Origin: Trissonchulus latispiculum | Taxonomy: Eukaryota > Nematoda > Enoplea > Enoplida > Ironidae | Assembly: GCA_030248195.1 (NCBI GenBank) | Contig: JASAND010020134.1 | Span: 20,727-84,726, forward strand | Direction: 5' to 3' | DNA length: 64,000 nt | Shown: positions 42,652 to 53,708 of the stretch, piece after piece | Layout of the letters: each line of letters starts with the position of its first letter | How positions within the stretch are numbered: the first letter of the stretch is position 1 | Program-made: the position numbers and the translations under genes | Notes under the pieces: generated by a model | Told to the model about the DNA's origin: nothing | Databases searched by the model: none | The model's input: the letters and a program-made list of their open reading frames with translations, nothing else

Positions 42652-43913
42652 TAGGGTTGTGCCAGGGCCGTGAAGCGGGCTTCGGGCTCGGGCTGGGCTC
42701 GGGCTCGGGCCGGCCCGAAACCGGCCCGGCCCGAGTTTTTAATGAGACGGCCCGGCCCGAGCCCGGCCCGAGTTCTCAGTTGAGCCCGGCCCGACTCGGG
42801 CCGCTCGGGCCTCTCGGGCCGCTCGGGCCACTCGGGCCATTCGGGCCATTCGGGCCGCTCGGGCCACTCGGGCCGCTCGGGCCTCTCGGGCCGCTCGGGC
42901 CTCTCGGGCCACTCGGGCCGCTCGGGCCTCTCGGGCTTTCCGGGCTATTTGAGTAGTTTGTCATTGGTGAAAAATATTGATTTTTTCGTTGCGACTTGTG
43001 GCTTCCTTTGTTCACACACTGTTGTCTTCTTCAGTGCTTATACACACATACCTACATATATACATGTCAGAAGCGACACATTTGAAGCAAAATGAATACA
43101 GACAAGCTTTCTACTATCCAAATGCTATTAGCAAGCAGGTTGCGTAATGCCAAACTTTATACAGGTTTTCTCTATATGCAAAACGTTATGGATTAGTTGG
43201 CGGCAAATTGTCTTCAAACAAACAACAAACATTCAGAATCCTTTAAGTTCTGCTACGGCGGCAGACAAACCCTGGTTTGGTACAAGGAAGCTAACAAGTA
43301 AAGCTTCGCCAACTTCCCACTTTTTAATCAGTGGTCAATTGTGTGTTTAAATCAGCTAAGTATAAACTGTGTGAGTGATTTCTCTTTATCCTTTTTGGAT
43401 GGTTCAATAACCAAAAACTTTACAATCTATAAAATACATTAAGCTTCATAGCTCTAGTGTGTGGTTACAAATTAGTGCTCAAAGCATTATCTGAAAATTA
43501 TTAAATGAAAAGCTTCTAACAATAGCTAATGTTGCACTTGAAGTTACAGCTAATCGAACCATGAAAGTTCATTTTGGGTTTACCGATGCGTAATACTAAT
43601 AAAACTATATACTCGGCAAACTGGATGCGATTTGAGCCATTTTTGGGACTCTCCGCAGCGGTCGGGCTATATTTGGGCCACTTGGGCTGCTCGGGCTACC
43701 CTCGGGCCGCTCGGGCCGTTCGGGCTCTTCGGGCCGCTCGGACTCCTCGGGCCGCTCGGGCCGTGAATCGGGCTTCGGGCTCGGGCCGTGAAGCGGGCCT
43801 CGGGCTTCGGGCCGGGCGCGGGTCGGGCCCGCCCGGCCCGAAGCCCGGCCCGAGGAGGTTGGTTGGCCCAAGCCCGAGCCCGGCCCGAGAAATTTCTTAA
43901 CGGCACAACCCTA
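42652..43913. mobile_element. hAT-like element with GGGCC-repeat arms, 8-bp TSD
   Basis: Termini are TAGGGTTGTGCC and GGCACAACCCTA. The flanking direct repeat is GTAGGAGG (42644-42651 and 43914-43921). The homologous unit at 40600-40625 lacks the element and has a single GTAGGAGG, so insertion and target duplication are read directly. Both arms (42660-42950, 43665-43905) are arrays of CGGGCCNCT-type units that could fold on each other. The middle shows no recognisable transposase. A truncated inverted copy lies at 62595-63235. Confidence 0.88.
42657..42950. repeat. CGGGCC tandem array (arm of the hAT-like element)
   Basis: About 20 units of a 9-base repeat, CTCGGGCCN, with T/A/G variation, after a GGGCTCGGGC introduction. 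Translation gives a collagen-like Gly-Pro-Leu pattern that is a by-product of the repeat. Confidence 0.85.
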
Positions 43914-44017
43914 GTAGGAGGTAGGTCTTTTGCGCCTGTCGAGCCATCAGCCAACATATACTTATACATTAATGCCTATGCGAGATATATGTTCAACATT
44001 ATTTCAGATTAGTACTA

Positions 44018-44382
44018 TGACAAATACCAGAGGTCACCAATTTAAGTTATCAGTGACTAGAACAAACTAGGATATAAGAAAGCAATTTTTCTCAATTCGT
44101 ATTGTTTCAATATGGAATGATTTAGAATCGGATATTGTTAATTCTGAAAATTTAAGAGTTTTCAAAAGTCGACTCGCAAACACGTCTTTTCATACATATC
44201 TTAGGGGGCGGGGATTAGTAGCCGGTGAATCGGCCCACCCCTAACTCCCTCTTCCTTCCATCCTTCTGCAGTGCACAGTGTTTTAGGAAATATTTAATAT
44301 TTGCCAGAATTGTTTTGTTTTTATTTTGTTTTTTCTTTGGTTGTTTTTTTGTTTTTTGGATGGGAAATAAATAATACTAATA
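44018..44382 (+). pseudogene. 3' end of a LINE-type reverse transcriptase ORF (relic, copy 2)
   Basis: Duplicate of 40715-41073 with scattered substitutions and the same early TAG. It arose with unit B of the tandem duplication rather than by a separate insertion. Confidence 0.6.
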
Positions 44383-44391
44383 CCAAGAGTA

Positions 44392-44812
44392 CATAATAAC
44401 TAAGAGTGTGACAAGCGCTGCACTCTTAGCTATCAGGCTGGGGACATCATCTGCACGATAACGGCCTGCCCCCCACAAATCAGACCCCAGTGACCCCCCC
44501 CCACAAAACAGACCGTAGTCAGCCACCCCCCCCCCCACAAAACAGACCCTAGTGGATATCACTAGGGTCCATTTTGTGGGGGGGGGTCATTTCACTAGGG
44601 TCCATTTTGTGGGGGGTCATTTCACTAGGGTCTGATTTGTGGGGGGTCAAATCCACTAGGGTCTGTTTTGTGGGGGGGGGGTGGTTGACTAGGGTCTGTT
44701 TTGTGGGGGGGGGGGTCACTTGGGTCTGATTTATGGGGGGGGGGATAGGCCGTTAGCGTGCAGATGATGTCCCCAGCCTGATAGCTAAGAGTGCTGCGCA
44801 TGTCGCAAGATT
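44392..44812. mobile_element. Foldback element with C-run/G-run arms
   Basis: The arm AGCTATCAGGCTGGGGACAT (44428 on) is inverted at 44765-44790 (ATGTCCCCAGCCTGATAGCT). Between them are units of the type CCCCACAAATCAGACCCTAGT on the left and ACTAGGGTCTGATTTGTGGGG on the right, meeting near 44555. The G-runs of 6-12 could form quadruplexes. Related half-elements begin units A and B of the tandem duplication. Confidence 0.75.
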
Positions 44813-44879
44813 TTTGGTCAGTCTTCTTGTTCAATGTTAAGTAGAATATTTTTAGTTTATTAAAACAGCATACACTTAC

Positions 44880-44946
44880 GTTGGCTCATAGCGAGTGTTA
44901 TAGCTATCAGATTTAGAGCAAGAAATATGATTATGACCTTGTTCAT
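44880..44946 (-). CDS. TIL-domain protease inhibitor, exon 1 (signal peptide)
   Basis: On the minus strand an ATG opens 22 codons plus one base, followed directly by a consensus donor GTAAGT. The peptide starts MNK and continues with a ~15-residue hydrophobic core (VIIIFLALNLIAITLA) ending in small residues, a textbook secretory signal peptide. Donor phase 1 matches the phase of the TIL exon at 38478, and the join makes a Pro codon. The intron between them is about 6.4 kb and consists almost wholly of duplicated and inserted repeats. Pairing of the two exons is inferred from phase, order and the signal-peptide/TIL combination; no other candidate exon lies between them. Confidence 0.78.
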
Positions 44947-45005
44947 GGTTGACAGAAGAGCTAAACGAAATTAACGAAAGAGCTGCATCTCAGTTTCAGC
45001 TTAAT

Positions 45006-45013
45006 ATTATATA
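45006..45013 (-). promoter_or_regulatory. Candidate TATA box of the TIL inhibitor gene
   Basis: On the minus strand TATATAAT lies about 60 bases before the ATG at 44946, in the context GGGTATATAATATT. That spacing would give a transcription start some 30 bases upstream of the ATG and a very short 5' UTR, usual for small secreted-peptide genes. Confidence 0.5.
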
Positions 45014-45902
45014 CCCTTCGCTAACAAATCGAGTTGGGCTGCTACTGAGAGATAATATTTCGTAGAGGCTAAAAATAGGATTCGACTTCATTTTTCAACA
45101 CTAATCTAGGAAAATTAAATTCAGTATAATTCAGAATTTGCTGTCAATTTTAAATCCAATTCCATTCCTGACAACTGTTATTCCATTATGCCAAGAGTTT
45201 ATAATACCATTATGCTAAGTCGACAGCTCACCCGGTGATCTGAAAGAATCGAGCTTTAAATATCTGGACTCAAGCACTTAAAAAGTACACCATAAACTGT
45301 TGAACCAGCAGGTATAATGATGTCGTTAAACATTTGCCTAGTCCGCACTAGAATTGCTGGCCGGCCGGTGTCAAATTAGAGTAAAGCCAATCCGGCCGGC
45401 CAACCGGAGGCCGGGTCAAACACTGTCAAACAAAACAGTGTTGAAATAAGGTATTGGAGTCACTTATTTTCACGAAATCAACAAAATAACGAACCAGAAC
45501 CGGAAGGATTTTTAGAACCGGAACCGGTAGGATTTGTAGCCGGAGCCGGTTCTAAACTTAAATATTGAGTTTAAACTTTGAAATTTGATTTCAATTTTTT
45601 TCAAAGGTTTAAAATTTGCATTTTGTAGTTGCCATTCATATTATATTTTCAAGCTAATGATTGAAGTTGAAACTATAAATCTAGCAGCAGCTGAAATTAT
45701 ACCTGAAAGGAAAATATGAAGATGAAACTGCTAATGATTTAGAAATCAACCTAAAAGTGAAAATGAAGCTACAGTCATTGGTACTGGAACTGCAGCTGAA
45801 ACTACAATAAGTTAGGGCACAAACTGGAACGGAATTAAAACAGCTTCAGATCCCACTAAAGGTGAGTCATACTTCTGGCTTCCTCTTTTTATGAGACTGA
45901 GA

Positions 45903-47082
45903 CCCTATGTCGTTATAGATTAAACAGATTAGATCATAAATTAATCCGCATCCAAGCAGCAGCACCTTGGATTAAACGGATTAAAATTTAATCCGGCTAC
46001 TTAAACTAAACGGATTAAATTTAATCCTGTTTCTTTAATGCACCTAGGATTAAAATTTTAATCTAATCCTGTTTCATAATTTCCCCTTCGGATTAAAAAA
46101 TCAACGAGTTAATTTTAATCCGACTTGCTTAATAGCTGTTTCTTCAAAGATTACTTTTAATCCATTTAATCCACCGCCTGCATTTTCAACTAGTTTTTAG
46201 TCCTCGTGCAACTACATGGATTAAAAGGATTAAAATTTTAATAGCTGTTTCTTTATTAGCGGCTTAAATGGATTAAAATCAACTCGCTTAAGGGGGGGGG
46301 TCGCTTTTTTGGGCGATTTTTCGACCTTCTCCGACTTTGTTCATTTTTACATATTTTGTACTCCCAATGGGTCCTCGAAGCAAGACAAGTGCGTTTTGCG
46401 TAATATTGCTGCTGTCGTTCTGTAGACCCCATCAAAGGTGACCCCGACATGTGTTAAACATAGGAAAATGAAAAAGTTAAGGTAAAAATGTTTGTGTCCA
46501 AAAGTTTTTTCGCTGTGTAAGAGACTCAGCTCTGAAATTTTGCACACTTGTTAAGGACATAATGTAGAGTGCAGCGAGTTACTTTGGTGCGAAAATTCCG
46601 AGTTTGGCAATTTGCCAAAATTCTAATTCTCAACAGAATTGCACCAAAGTAACTCGCTGCACTCTACATTATGTCCTTAACAAGTGTGCAAAATTTCAGA
46701 GCTGAGTCTCTTACACAGCGAAAAAACTTTTGGACACAAACATTTTTACCTTAACTTTTTCATTTTCCTATGTTTAACACATGTCGGGGTCACCTTTGAT
46801 GGGGTCTACAGAACGACAGTAGCAATATTACGCAAAACGCACTTGTCTTGCTTCGAGGACCCATTGGGAGTACAAAATATGTAAAAATGAACAAAGTCGG
46901 AGAAGGTCGAAAAATCGCCCAAAAAAGCGACCCCCCCCTTAATCGACGGATTAAAAATGGTTGGATTAAACGAGTTAATTTTAATCCGTTCAATCCAGCA
47001 TTAAAAATATCAACTAAGATTTTAATCCGGCTGATTTTAAACCGTTTAATCCGACCATTTTAATCTTTAAAGAAATAGGCCC
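45903..47082. mobile_element. Foldback element with GGATTAAA arms, containing a TTAA palindrome
   Basis: CCCTATGTCGTTATAGATTAAA and the inverse of TTTAATCTTTAAAGAAATAGGCCC-end bound arms of GGATTAAA units (45920-46285 and 46943-47065). TGAGA is present directly on both sides (45898-45902, 47083-47087). The TTAA element 46288-46942 is inserted in it. Confidence 0.6.
46288..46942. mobile_element. TTAA-flanked near-perfect palindrome
   Basis: TTAA, a 9-G run and TCGCTTTTTTGGGCGA at the left are mirrored by TCGCCCAAAAAAGCGA, a C-run and TTAA at the right. The arms are about 300 bp with very few differences and a loop of about 50 bp near 46592-46645. Because of the symmetry the same small frame is open on both strands; it is not a gene. 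Confidence 0.85.
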
Positions 47083-47165
47083 TGAGAAACTTTTCTTTCA
47101 GCTCTCGCTGAAGCTGAGGTATTAAGATAAATTTCAAACATTTTTTCGAATCAACTTACTGACAG

Positions 47166-47856
47166 TTGTGAAATTTAAAATTTAGGACTAGACTGAAGTT
47201 GAAAGACAGAAAGCAGGTTCGTGAAGAATGTGCGAAAATGAGTCCCTAGTTAAATTTAGCAAACGATTAAACAATCACGTTTTATTATACCATACAATTT
47301 TAATAGAATTATCAATTTTCAAATAATAGCACATAAAAGACGGCTGACCGTGCTCAAATTCACCCCCCCTTTCCCCAATAACCAACCTCTACTGTCCTGT
47401 TTATGCTGAATTAGATGTCCTTTGTGATTGGAGATGGATTGAAAAGTGACCGCATTCTCGAAAAACTCATTCCCTTTTATAGTCAAAATCTAATTTGCAT
47501 ATTGTATGAAATTTCTCTTGTCTGATAGCTAATTTTGGAAGCCAGGGTTTCTGCACAGAAAGAAGCTAGCTAAATTTCAAAGCCAAGACCTTTACACAAG
47601 AGTAAGAAACAAATACTTTCGAATAATTTCAATGAAATTCTACCATGCTACTGCGCATATCTCACACAGTATTCCTTTTGCTTAGCAAAAAATTGAATTC
47701 ACATTGAAAAATCAGGATCATGATTCTTTTATTGTAAGGATAAATACCGGTTCTCTTTAACTTTATCCCCCAATAAAACTTGGTAAACTTCAAAGGCTTA
47801 TTGCAAAAGATCAACAAAACTTTAGAGCACGATTTATACATCGTTGGAATGCACGA
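47166..47856. repeat. Segmental duplication, left copy
   Basis: About 690 bp matching 52134-52823 with only a few differences. It ends abruptly inside the left arm of the palindromic MITE (GGAATGCACGA). Confidence 0.85.
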
Positions 47857-49316
47857 GTATAAGACTCATCAATTAGCTTGTTAAAATTAGTGATAAAACG
47901 AATTGTTTCCGCAAGAAATATGGATAAATGTGGGGGCTCCCCACTGTGAGAACTAACCACTGTAATAGGGAGACGTTGCGTCTGTCCCTTTTGTGAGTTG
48001 GGTGTATATTTGTAATGAGTTTATTTTAATGAGAAATTGTGGTGAAAATAGTAATTTTAGTAAGAAGTGTGTCTTGTGTAAAATTGTGTTGAAATTGGTT
48101 TGAAGTTGTCTATTTTTCTATGTTGAAATAATGAATGTTTTATTCAGCCCACTTAGCTGCTCGGTGGCGCTGCTTGTCTCTTGAAAATTCTCTGGATGCG
48201 CTCTGAGCTTCGCGTCGGTAAAGGGGGTCTCAAAATTGACCAATCAAAATTTACCAAGTCTCTCTCTCTCAGCCTTCTCTTTCAAAACAAGTTAGTCTTG
48301 TCTTTTCGCTTACCTGCGTGCGGTCGTGTTTCTTTACATTTCCCTGCCTTGCTTATTTTACTGCGTTGCCTTTTCAAAATTTGGACCTTTGCTCTTGGGT
48401 ATTTGTAAGTTTATGTTCTTTTCTTTTATTGTTCAAGCTCCAAGGCGACCTTGTGAGTAGTGCGAAATTTATTATTGTCTTGTTTATAATCTGTGTGCTA
48501 ATTATTTTATAACTTGTTTTTAGGTAAAGTAGGTGTGATGTCTCCTTTCATATTGAATTCAGCCGCGACGGCTTAGGGCCTTAACTTTGAGAATTTATAT
48601 ATTATATGTGGGGTTGAACTGTGCTGTATAATTGGTTCTGTATTTCATGAAAGTGTTTAATTGGTCTAGTTTAAATTTAATTAGCTTCTAAAATTTATCA
48701 TGTTGGAACAATTTGTATTTTATTATGGATGCTCTTTTGCTAATGCTTATATTTCGGGAGTCTCTCCCTTTGCTGCTTCAATTCTTTATTAAATACGGTC
48801 TCAGTTACTGAGCCGTTAGGGTGTTATTAGTTTAGGTTTGCTAGAATTGTATAATCGGTAGGTAAGGTTTTGAGCTAATATCAGACTTAGGTAGTTTCAT
48901 TATTTACTGAGCGTGTATTAAATTTATTCAAAGTCCCTTCTGTTGTTGATAGTTAGGTCTTATTCGTCCATCTTAGACGGTTTTATTTAGTTGTCAGCTA
49001 GGCTTAAAATTCTTGGCGAGATCCTGCCCAGGTCGACTGGAACATAAGTCTCCTCCAGGTTCGTCGTTTCCATCCGCGCACTTCCACTCGTAAAGTTTGG
49101 CTAGCTATACCTTTCCAACTTTACACCACTGGCAGACTATGGTGTCCGGCATGATCTTCGGACCCGACTGCGGATAAAACTAGCGTGTCTGCCACCACAC
49201 CACAAAACACACACAACCTAACCTCTGTTGACTGGTAACCGCGCGAGAGCACATCAACCCCAAACAAAATTACCCGAGACAAAAGGCAGCAGCACAGTAA
49301 AATTTTTCTTTCCTCC
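47857..49316. other. Unidentified single-copy stretch
   Basis: T-rich on the + strand, with a pyrimidine tract (TCTCTCTCTC) near 48260. No exon with convincing coding content was found. It lies between the segmental duplication copies. Confidence 0.3.
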
Positions 49317-50545
49317 TTAAGGGGGGGGGGGGCTACTAAAATCGACTTGCCCCGACTTTGTCCGATTGGCCTACTTTTTGGCGAAGATATAGAGCATGGG
49401 TGTGGTAAAAAAAATATCGGGTACTGAGATCTTAGTTGCCTTCCAGCCACGTGCAGCTGTCGCGTTTATGTGCCCGACCCCCCATTTTTCGCAACTACCA
49501 ACATAATTAATTAAAAATTTCTACTGACTGTTAGGCCCAGGCTTCAAAGCTGTCATTCGCCAATATGATTTGGCACATATGTCCCTACCTGCAGAAAAAT
49601 ACTAGATGTCTGTATCTTATCTGCATCTAAGGGAATTACTCTTCAAAGTTGAAGTTTCGGCAAAAATTTAAAAAATTTTGGCTAACGAAAGGAAAATTTT
49701 ATTACTGGTGCGAGCTATAAGGCTGTAATTTGACATAGAAGGAGGCCCTATAGGAGTACTTATTTGTGCCAAATGGCAAGTGAAAGTGCCGAGTGAAAAA
49801 ATTTTTATGTCAACTTTAATCTTCAAAAATTGCCGAAACCGCCATTTTCAGTCTGTCGGATCTTGTGTTGAGGCTTTCTGCAGCCATAGAAGTCGCAAAC
49901 CTTCACTAATCGAGCTGAAATCTTTTGTGGGGGTGTTTTCGACCTCGCTGAGTTTAAATATCTCAAAAAAATTTAATTTGAAAAAATTTGATTTTTTCGA
50001 TTTCTGGGCTACCATTCCCCAAAAAAGGCGTTTTAGGAAATTTTTGAAGATTAAAGTTGACATAAAAATTTTTTCACTCGGCACTTTCACTTGCCATTTG
50101 GCACAAATAAGTACTCCTATAGGGCCTCCTTCTATGCCAAATTACAGCCTTGTAGCTCGCACCAGTAATAAAATTTTCCTTTCGTTAGCCAAAATTTTTT
50201 AAATTTTTGCCGAAACTTCAACTTTGAAGAGTAATTCCCTTAGATGCAGATAAGATACAGACATCTAGTATTTTTCTGCAGGTAGGGACATATGTGCCAA
50301 ATCATATTGGCGAATGACAGCTTTGAAGCTTGGGCCTAGCAGTCAGTAGAAATTTTTAATTAATTATGTTGGTAGTTGCGAAAAATGGGGGGTCGGGCAC
50401 ATAAACGCGACGGCTGCACATGGCTGGAAGGCAACTAAGATCTCAGCACCCGATATTTTTTTGACCACACCCATGCTCTATATCCTCGCCAAAAAGTAGG
50501 CCAATCTGACAAAGTCGGGGCAAACCTTTAGTAGCCCCCCCTTAA
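49317..50545. mobile_element. Large TTAA-flanked palindrome
   Basis: TTAA plus a G-run and CTACTA at 49317 mirror TTAGTAGCCCCCCC and TTAA at 50545. The arms of about 500 bp (49321-49834 and 50045-50541) are nearly identical inverses; for example CTACCTGCAGAAAAATACTA pairs with 50267-50286. The 210-bp loop contains sequence like the 8-bp-TSD foldback family (GACCTCGCTGAGTTTAAATA). Confidence 0.85.
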
Positions 50546-51700
50546 TAAAACTCTTACTCTTCTTAATTAAAGTTTGGATTTTTGCGTGTTCACCAGGACA
50601 GATTGGTTTACAGGTCCTAACAAATAGACTCAACACACCAACCGTACACAAAAAAGGAACACAAACAAAGCATATACAAATATATAACAGTAGGGAGACC
50701 AGTGTTCGTGGCTCATGCAAGGAAGGGACGGCAAAAAGTCACCAGAAGCATAGGCATCCAGACCAGGATAATGCCCAGCCAAAGCCAATACCGAGATATT
50801 CCGGACACAAGGCGCGGAAGTCAGTGACCAAGCAGAACTCCGGAAAATCGCAGAAATCAGCGCCCCAGTAGAGCTTTCCGCAAGACCCATAGCAAAGGCT
50901 ACGCGTCACAGCCCTGGGGCTAGCCAGCAAAGCAGGCTAACGCCACACCAGGGCAGATACAGTTCAGCCAATGTCACTACTGGCAGAGAAACACCAACAG
51001 CGCATCGCAGGTGCCCAAAAGCAAAACAGTAGCGGAACTGGCCCTGAAATCGCAGCCAACAAAGGCCCAGCTGAAAACAGGGCACATCAATTGTCGGGAG
51101 CCAAGGAGCCAGTACCATGACAGTCAATAGCACACTAGCCAGAAAGTGCCAGCAAAACCAACCGACCATCGAAGCACAAGGTTAGCATCCTCCAGAACGA
51201 TGCAATCAGTCCAACAGCAGAGGGGGCATGGCCACGGCACAGAATCAAGGCGGGCGGGGGGGCACAGACAAACAGTCTAGAACACAGAAACAGAAAAACT
51301 AGCGCACAAAATTATACCAAACCGACAAAGATGCAACTTCAAGACAAACACAAAGCTACTGAATGAATCCTAACTGTACTCGTTACGTGAGCAATTCAAG
51401 TGTTCACAAATCTGAGAAAGAATTCTATACAACAGAACTCCAGAAAATAGTGCTGTCCTGGCCCCCAGCCAGAGAACGGGCCGAGAGCCGGACTGTGCGG
51501 CCACTGGATCCAAATCAAAGTTAAGTGCAATCCTGGAGTGGAGGTGCAAAGGAACAGCGGCCGCACAGCCCCAGAGCTGACTGACCGGTCAAGCCAACCC
51601 TCGGAGCCAGCACAGTTCGAACTCCCGCAGCCACCCCCCAGAATTGACAGATTACAATTCAACTAAACTCATCTAATAATGTAAAACTCACAACAAAATA
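50546..51700. other. Block of distinct base composition, unidentified
   Basis: The + strand is rich in A, C and G (CAGCCAAAGCC, CCAGGGCAG) with less T than its surroundings, so the reverse strand shows several 60-90-codon open frames. None contains a motif I recognise. Together with 47857-49316 it may be the remains of an older element split by the TTAA palindrome, but I cannot show this. Confidence 0.3.
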
Positions 51701-52133
51701 AACTTCTACTGAAATAATCATTTAAAAATTTTACCAATCTCGTAACCTCTGTCTCAAGTTCTATAGTTCGAAAACTATACTTTTATAATTTTCGTCGAAA
51801 TTGAACTACCTCACCCGGAAAATGTTGTCCCGACCATCGCCACTGAAAACAGAAATCTCTCTAAAAATAAAACAAATATGGTGTATTGCGCAAGAATTTT
51901 GAAAAGTGCAAAATTTTCATGACTGTAACAGATTAAAATCAGGGTAGGGTTTACCCCCTCTTTTGAAAAACTTTAGAAATTCTTATTTTCTAAAAAATTC
52001 ACTTGGCTTAATCAGGGGTCGACTGTTTTGCCAAGAATATTAATCAAAACCAAAACTAGAGGTTGGTTAAGTTCAAGGTCAAACCTAAAATTTAGGGATC
52101 TCAAAATCTACTCATTGAACACGGTCGCCACAT

Positions 52134-52823
52134 TTGTGAAATTTAAAATTTAGGACTAGACTGAAGTTGAAAGACAGAAAGCAGGTTCGTGAAGAGTGTG
52201 CGAAAATGAGTCCCTAGTTAAATTTAGCAAACGATTAAACAATCACTTTTTATTATACCATACAATTTTAATAGAATTATCAATTTTCAAATAATAACAC
52301 ATAAAAGACGGCTGACCGTGCTCAAATCCACCCCCCTTTCCCTCTTAACCAACCTCTACTGTCCTGTTTATGCTGAATTAGATGTCTTTTGTGATTGGAA
52401 ATGAATTGAAAAGTGACCGCATTCTCGAAAAACTCATTCCCTTTTATAGTCAAAATCTAATTTGCATATTGTATGAAATTTCTCTTGTCTGATAGCTAAT
52501 TTTGGAATCCAGGGTTTCTGCACAGAAAGAAGCTAGCTAAATTTCAAAGCCAAGACCTTTACACAAGAGTAAGAAACAAATACTTTCGAATAATTTCAAT
52601 GAAATTCTACCATGCTACTGCGCATATCTCACACAGTATTCCTTTTGCTTAGCAAAAAATTGAATTCACATTGAAAAATCAGGATCATGATTCTTTTATT
52701 GTAAGGCTAAATACTGGATCTCTTTAACTTTATCCCCCAATAAAAGTTGGTCAACTTCAAAGGCTTATTGCAAAAGATCAACAAAACCTTAGAGCACGAT
52801 TTATACATCGTTGGAATGCACGA
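52134..52823. repeat. Segmental duplication, right copy
   Basis: Matches 47166-47856. Here the MITE at its right end is complete and continues to 53090, so this copy looks like the parent. Confidence 0.85.
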
Positions 52824-53090
52824 TATGTGCACTATTTAATGGTGTAAAGCTATTTGCTGTAGCTTGCTGCTATGAAAAGTTAAGCTTAACAAACTATCAA
52901 AGTTACCACTTTCTGCAATTTTTGGTAGACTTTTAAGCTTAACTTTTTATAGCAGCAAGCTACAGCAAACTGCTTTACACCATTAACTAGAGCACTAGAG
53001 CACACAGCACATAAAGTTCTGCTGATCTCTTGCAATAAGCATTTGAAGTTGACCAACTTTTGTTGGGGGGGGATAAAGTTAAAGAGATCC
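52716..53090. mobile_element. Palindromic MITE, second full copy
   Basis: Same family as 9920-10310: GGATCTCTTTAACTTTATCC at the left and the inverse at 53071-53090. The centre is near 52903. The left arm continues the segmental duplication 52134-52823. Confidence 0.8.
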
Positions 53091-53708
53091 AAAATATCAA
53101 CATGCTTTATTCCGAAATTCCGTAATTTGTGTTTTCAAACATTTTCTTTTTCAAATTCCTTTATTTTTGTTTTCCAAAATGCGATTTTGTAAACTCATTT
53201 TAAGAAATTTTAAAAACTGTATTCTAACATTCCAATTGCTAATTGAAGAAACGCGGGATCTTTTGTTCGGACGTGAGCTTTATGGTGGTGTCTAAAACCA
53301 GGAACATGAACAGGAATAAAGGTCTAAAAGCAGGAACCGGAACAGAAATAGAAACAGGAACAGGAACCGTGGTCTAAAAAGTGGAACGGAACGGGGTCTA
53401 ATTTCAGGAACAAAATCAGGAACAGGGGGTCTAATTTCAGGAACAGAATCAGGAACAGGAGTCTAATTTCAGGAACAGGAACAGGGGTCTAATTTCAGGA
53501 ACAGAAACGGGGGTCTAAGTTCAGGAACAGCAGCGGGGGTCTAAAACCTGGACCGGAACGGGGTCTATTTTCAGGAACAGAATCAGGAACAGGGGTCTAA
53601 TTTCATGAACAGGAACGGGGGTCTAACAAGGAATAGGAACAGCACCTAGCATTAAAATTTATTTTATTTTGGGCAATTGCGGTGCTGTCTTTGTTGATGA
53701 TTTACTTT

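Larger units (their letters stand above)
41074..44382. repeat. Tandem duplication, unit B, interrupted by a hAT-like element
   Basis: Same content and order as unit A, about 2.05 kb after removal of the 1.26-kb insertion at 42652-43913. A third copy starts at 44383 but only its first ~200 bp are present before it turns into the inverted G-run array. Confidence 0.88.

Noticed and set aside
42657..42956. Collagen-like Gly-Pro-Leu reading frame
   Set aside because: It is the translation of a 9-bp CGGGCC satellite in a transposon arm; all frames give similar low-complexity repeats.
46347..46884. Two nearly identical 66-codon frames on opposite strands
   Set aside because: They are the two arms of one palindrome read outwards, with no family motif or splice context.
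49780..50202. 140-codon open frame
   Set aside because: It crosses the loop of a TTAA palindrome and its first and last parts are inverse copies; not a gene.
50478..51169. Trp/Leu/Cys-rich frames on the minus strand
   Set aside because: Composition effect of a T-poor + strand; no conserved motif, signal or splice structure supports a gene.
47166..52823. LTR retrotransposon with 690-bp LTRs
   Set aside because: The right copy continues without a break into a complete MITE, and no primer site, purine tract or pol motif is present.
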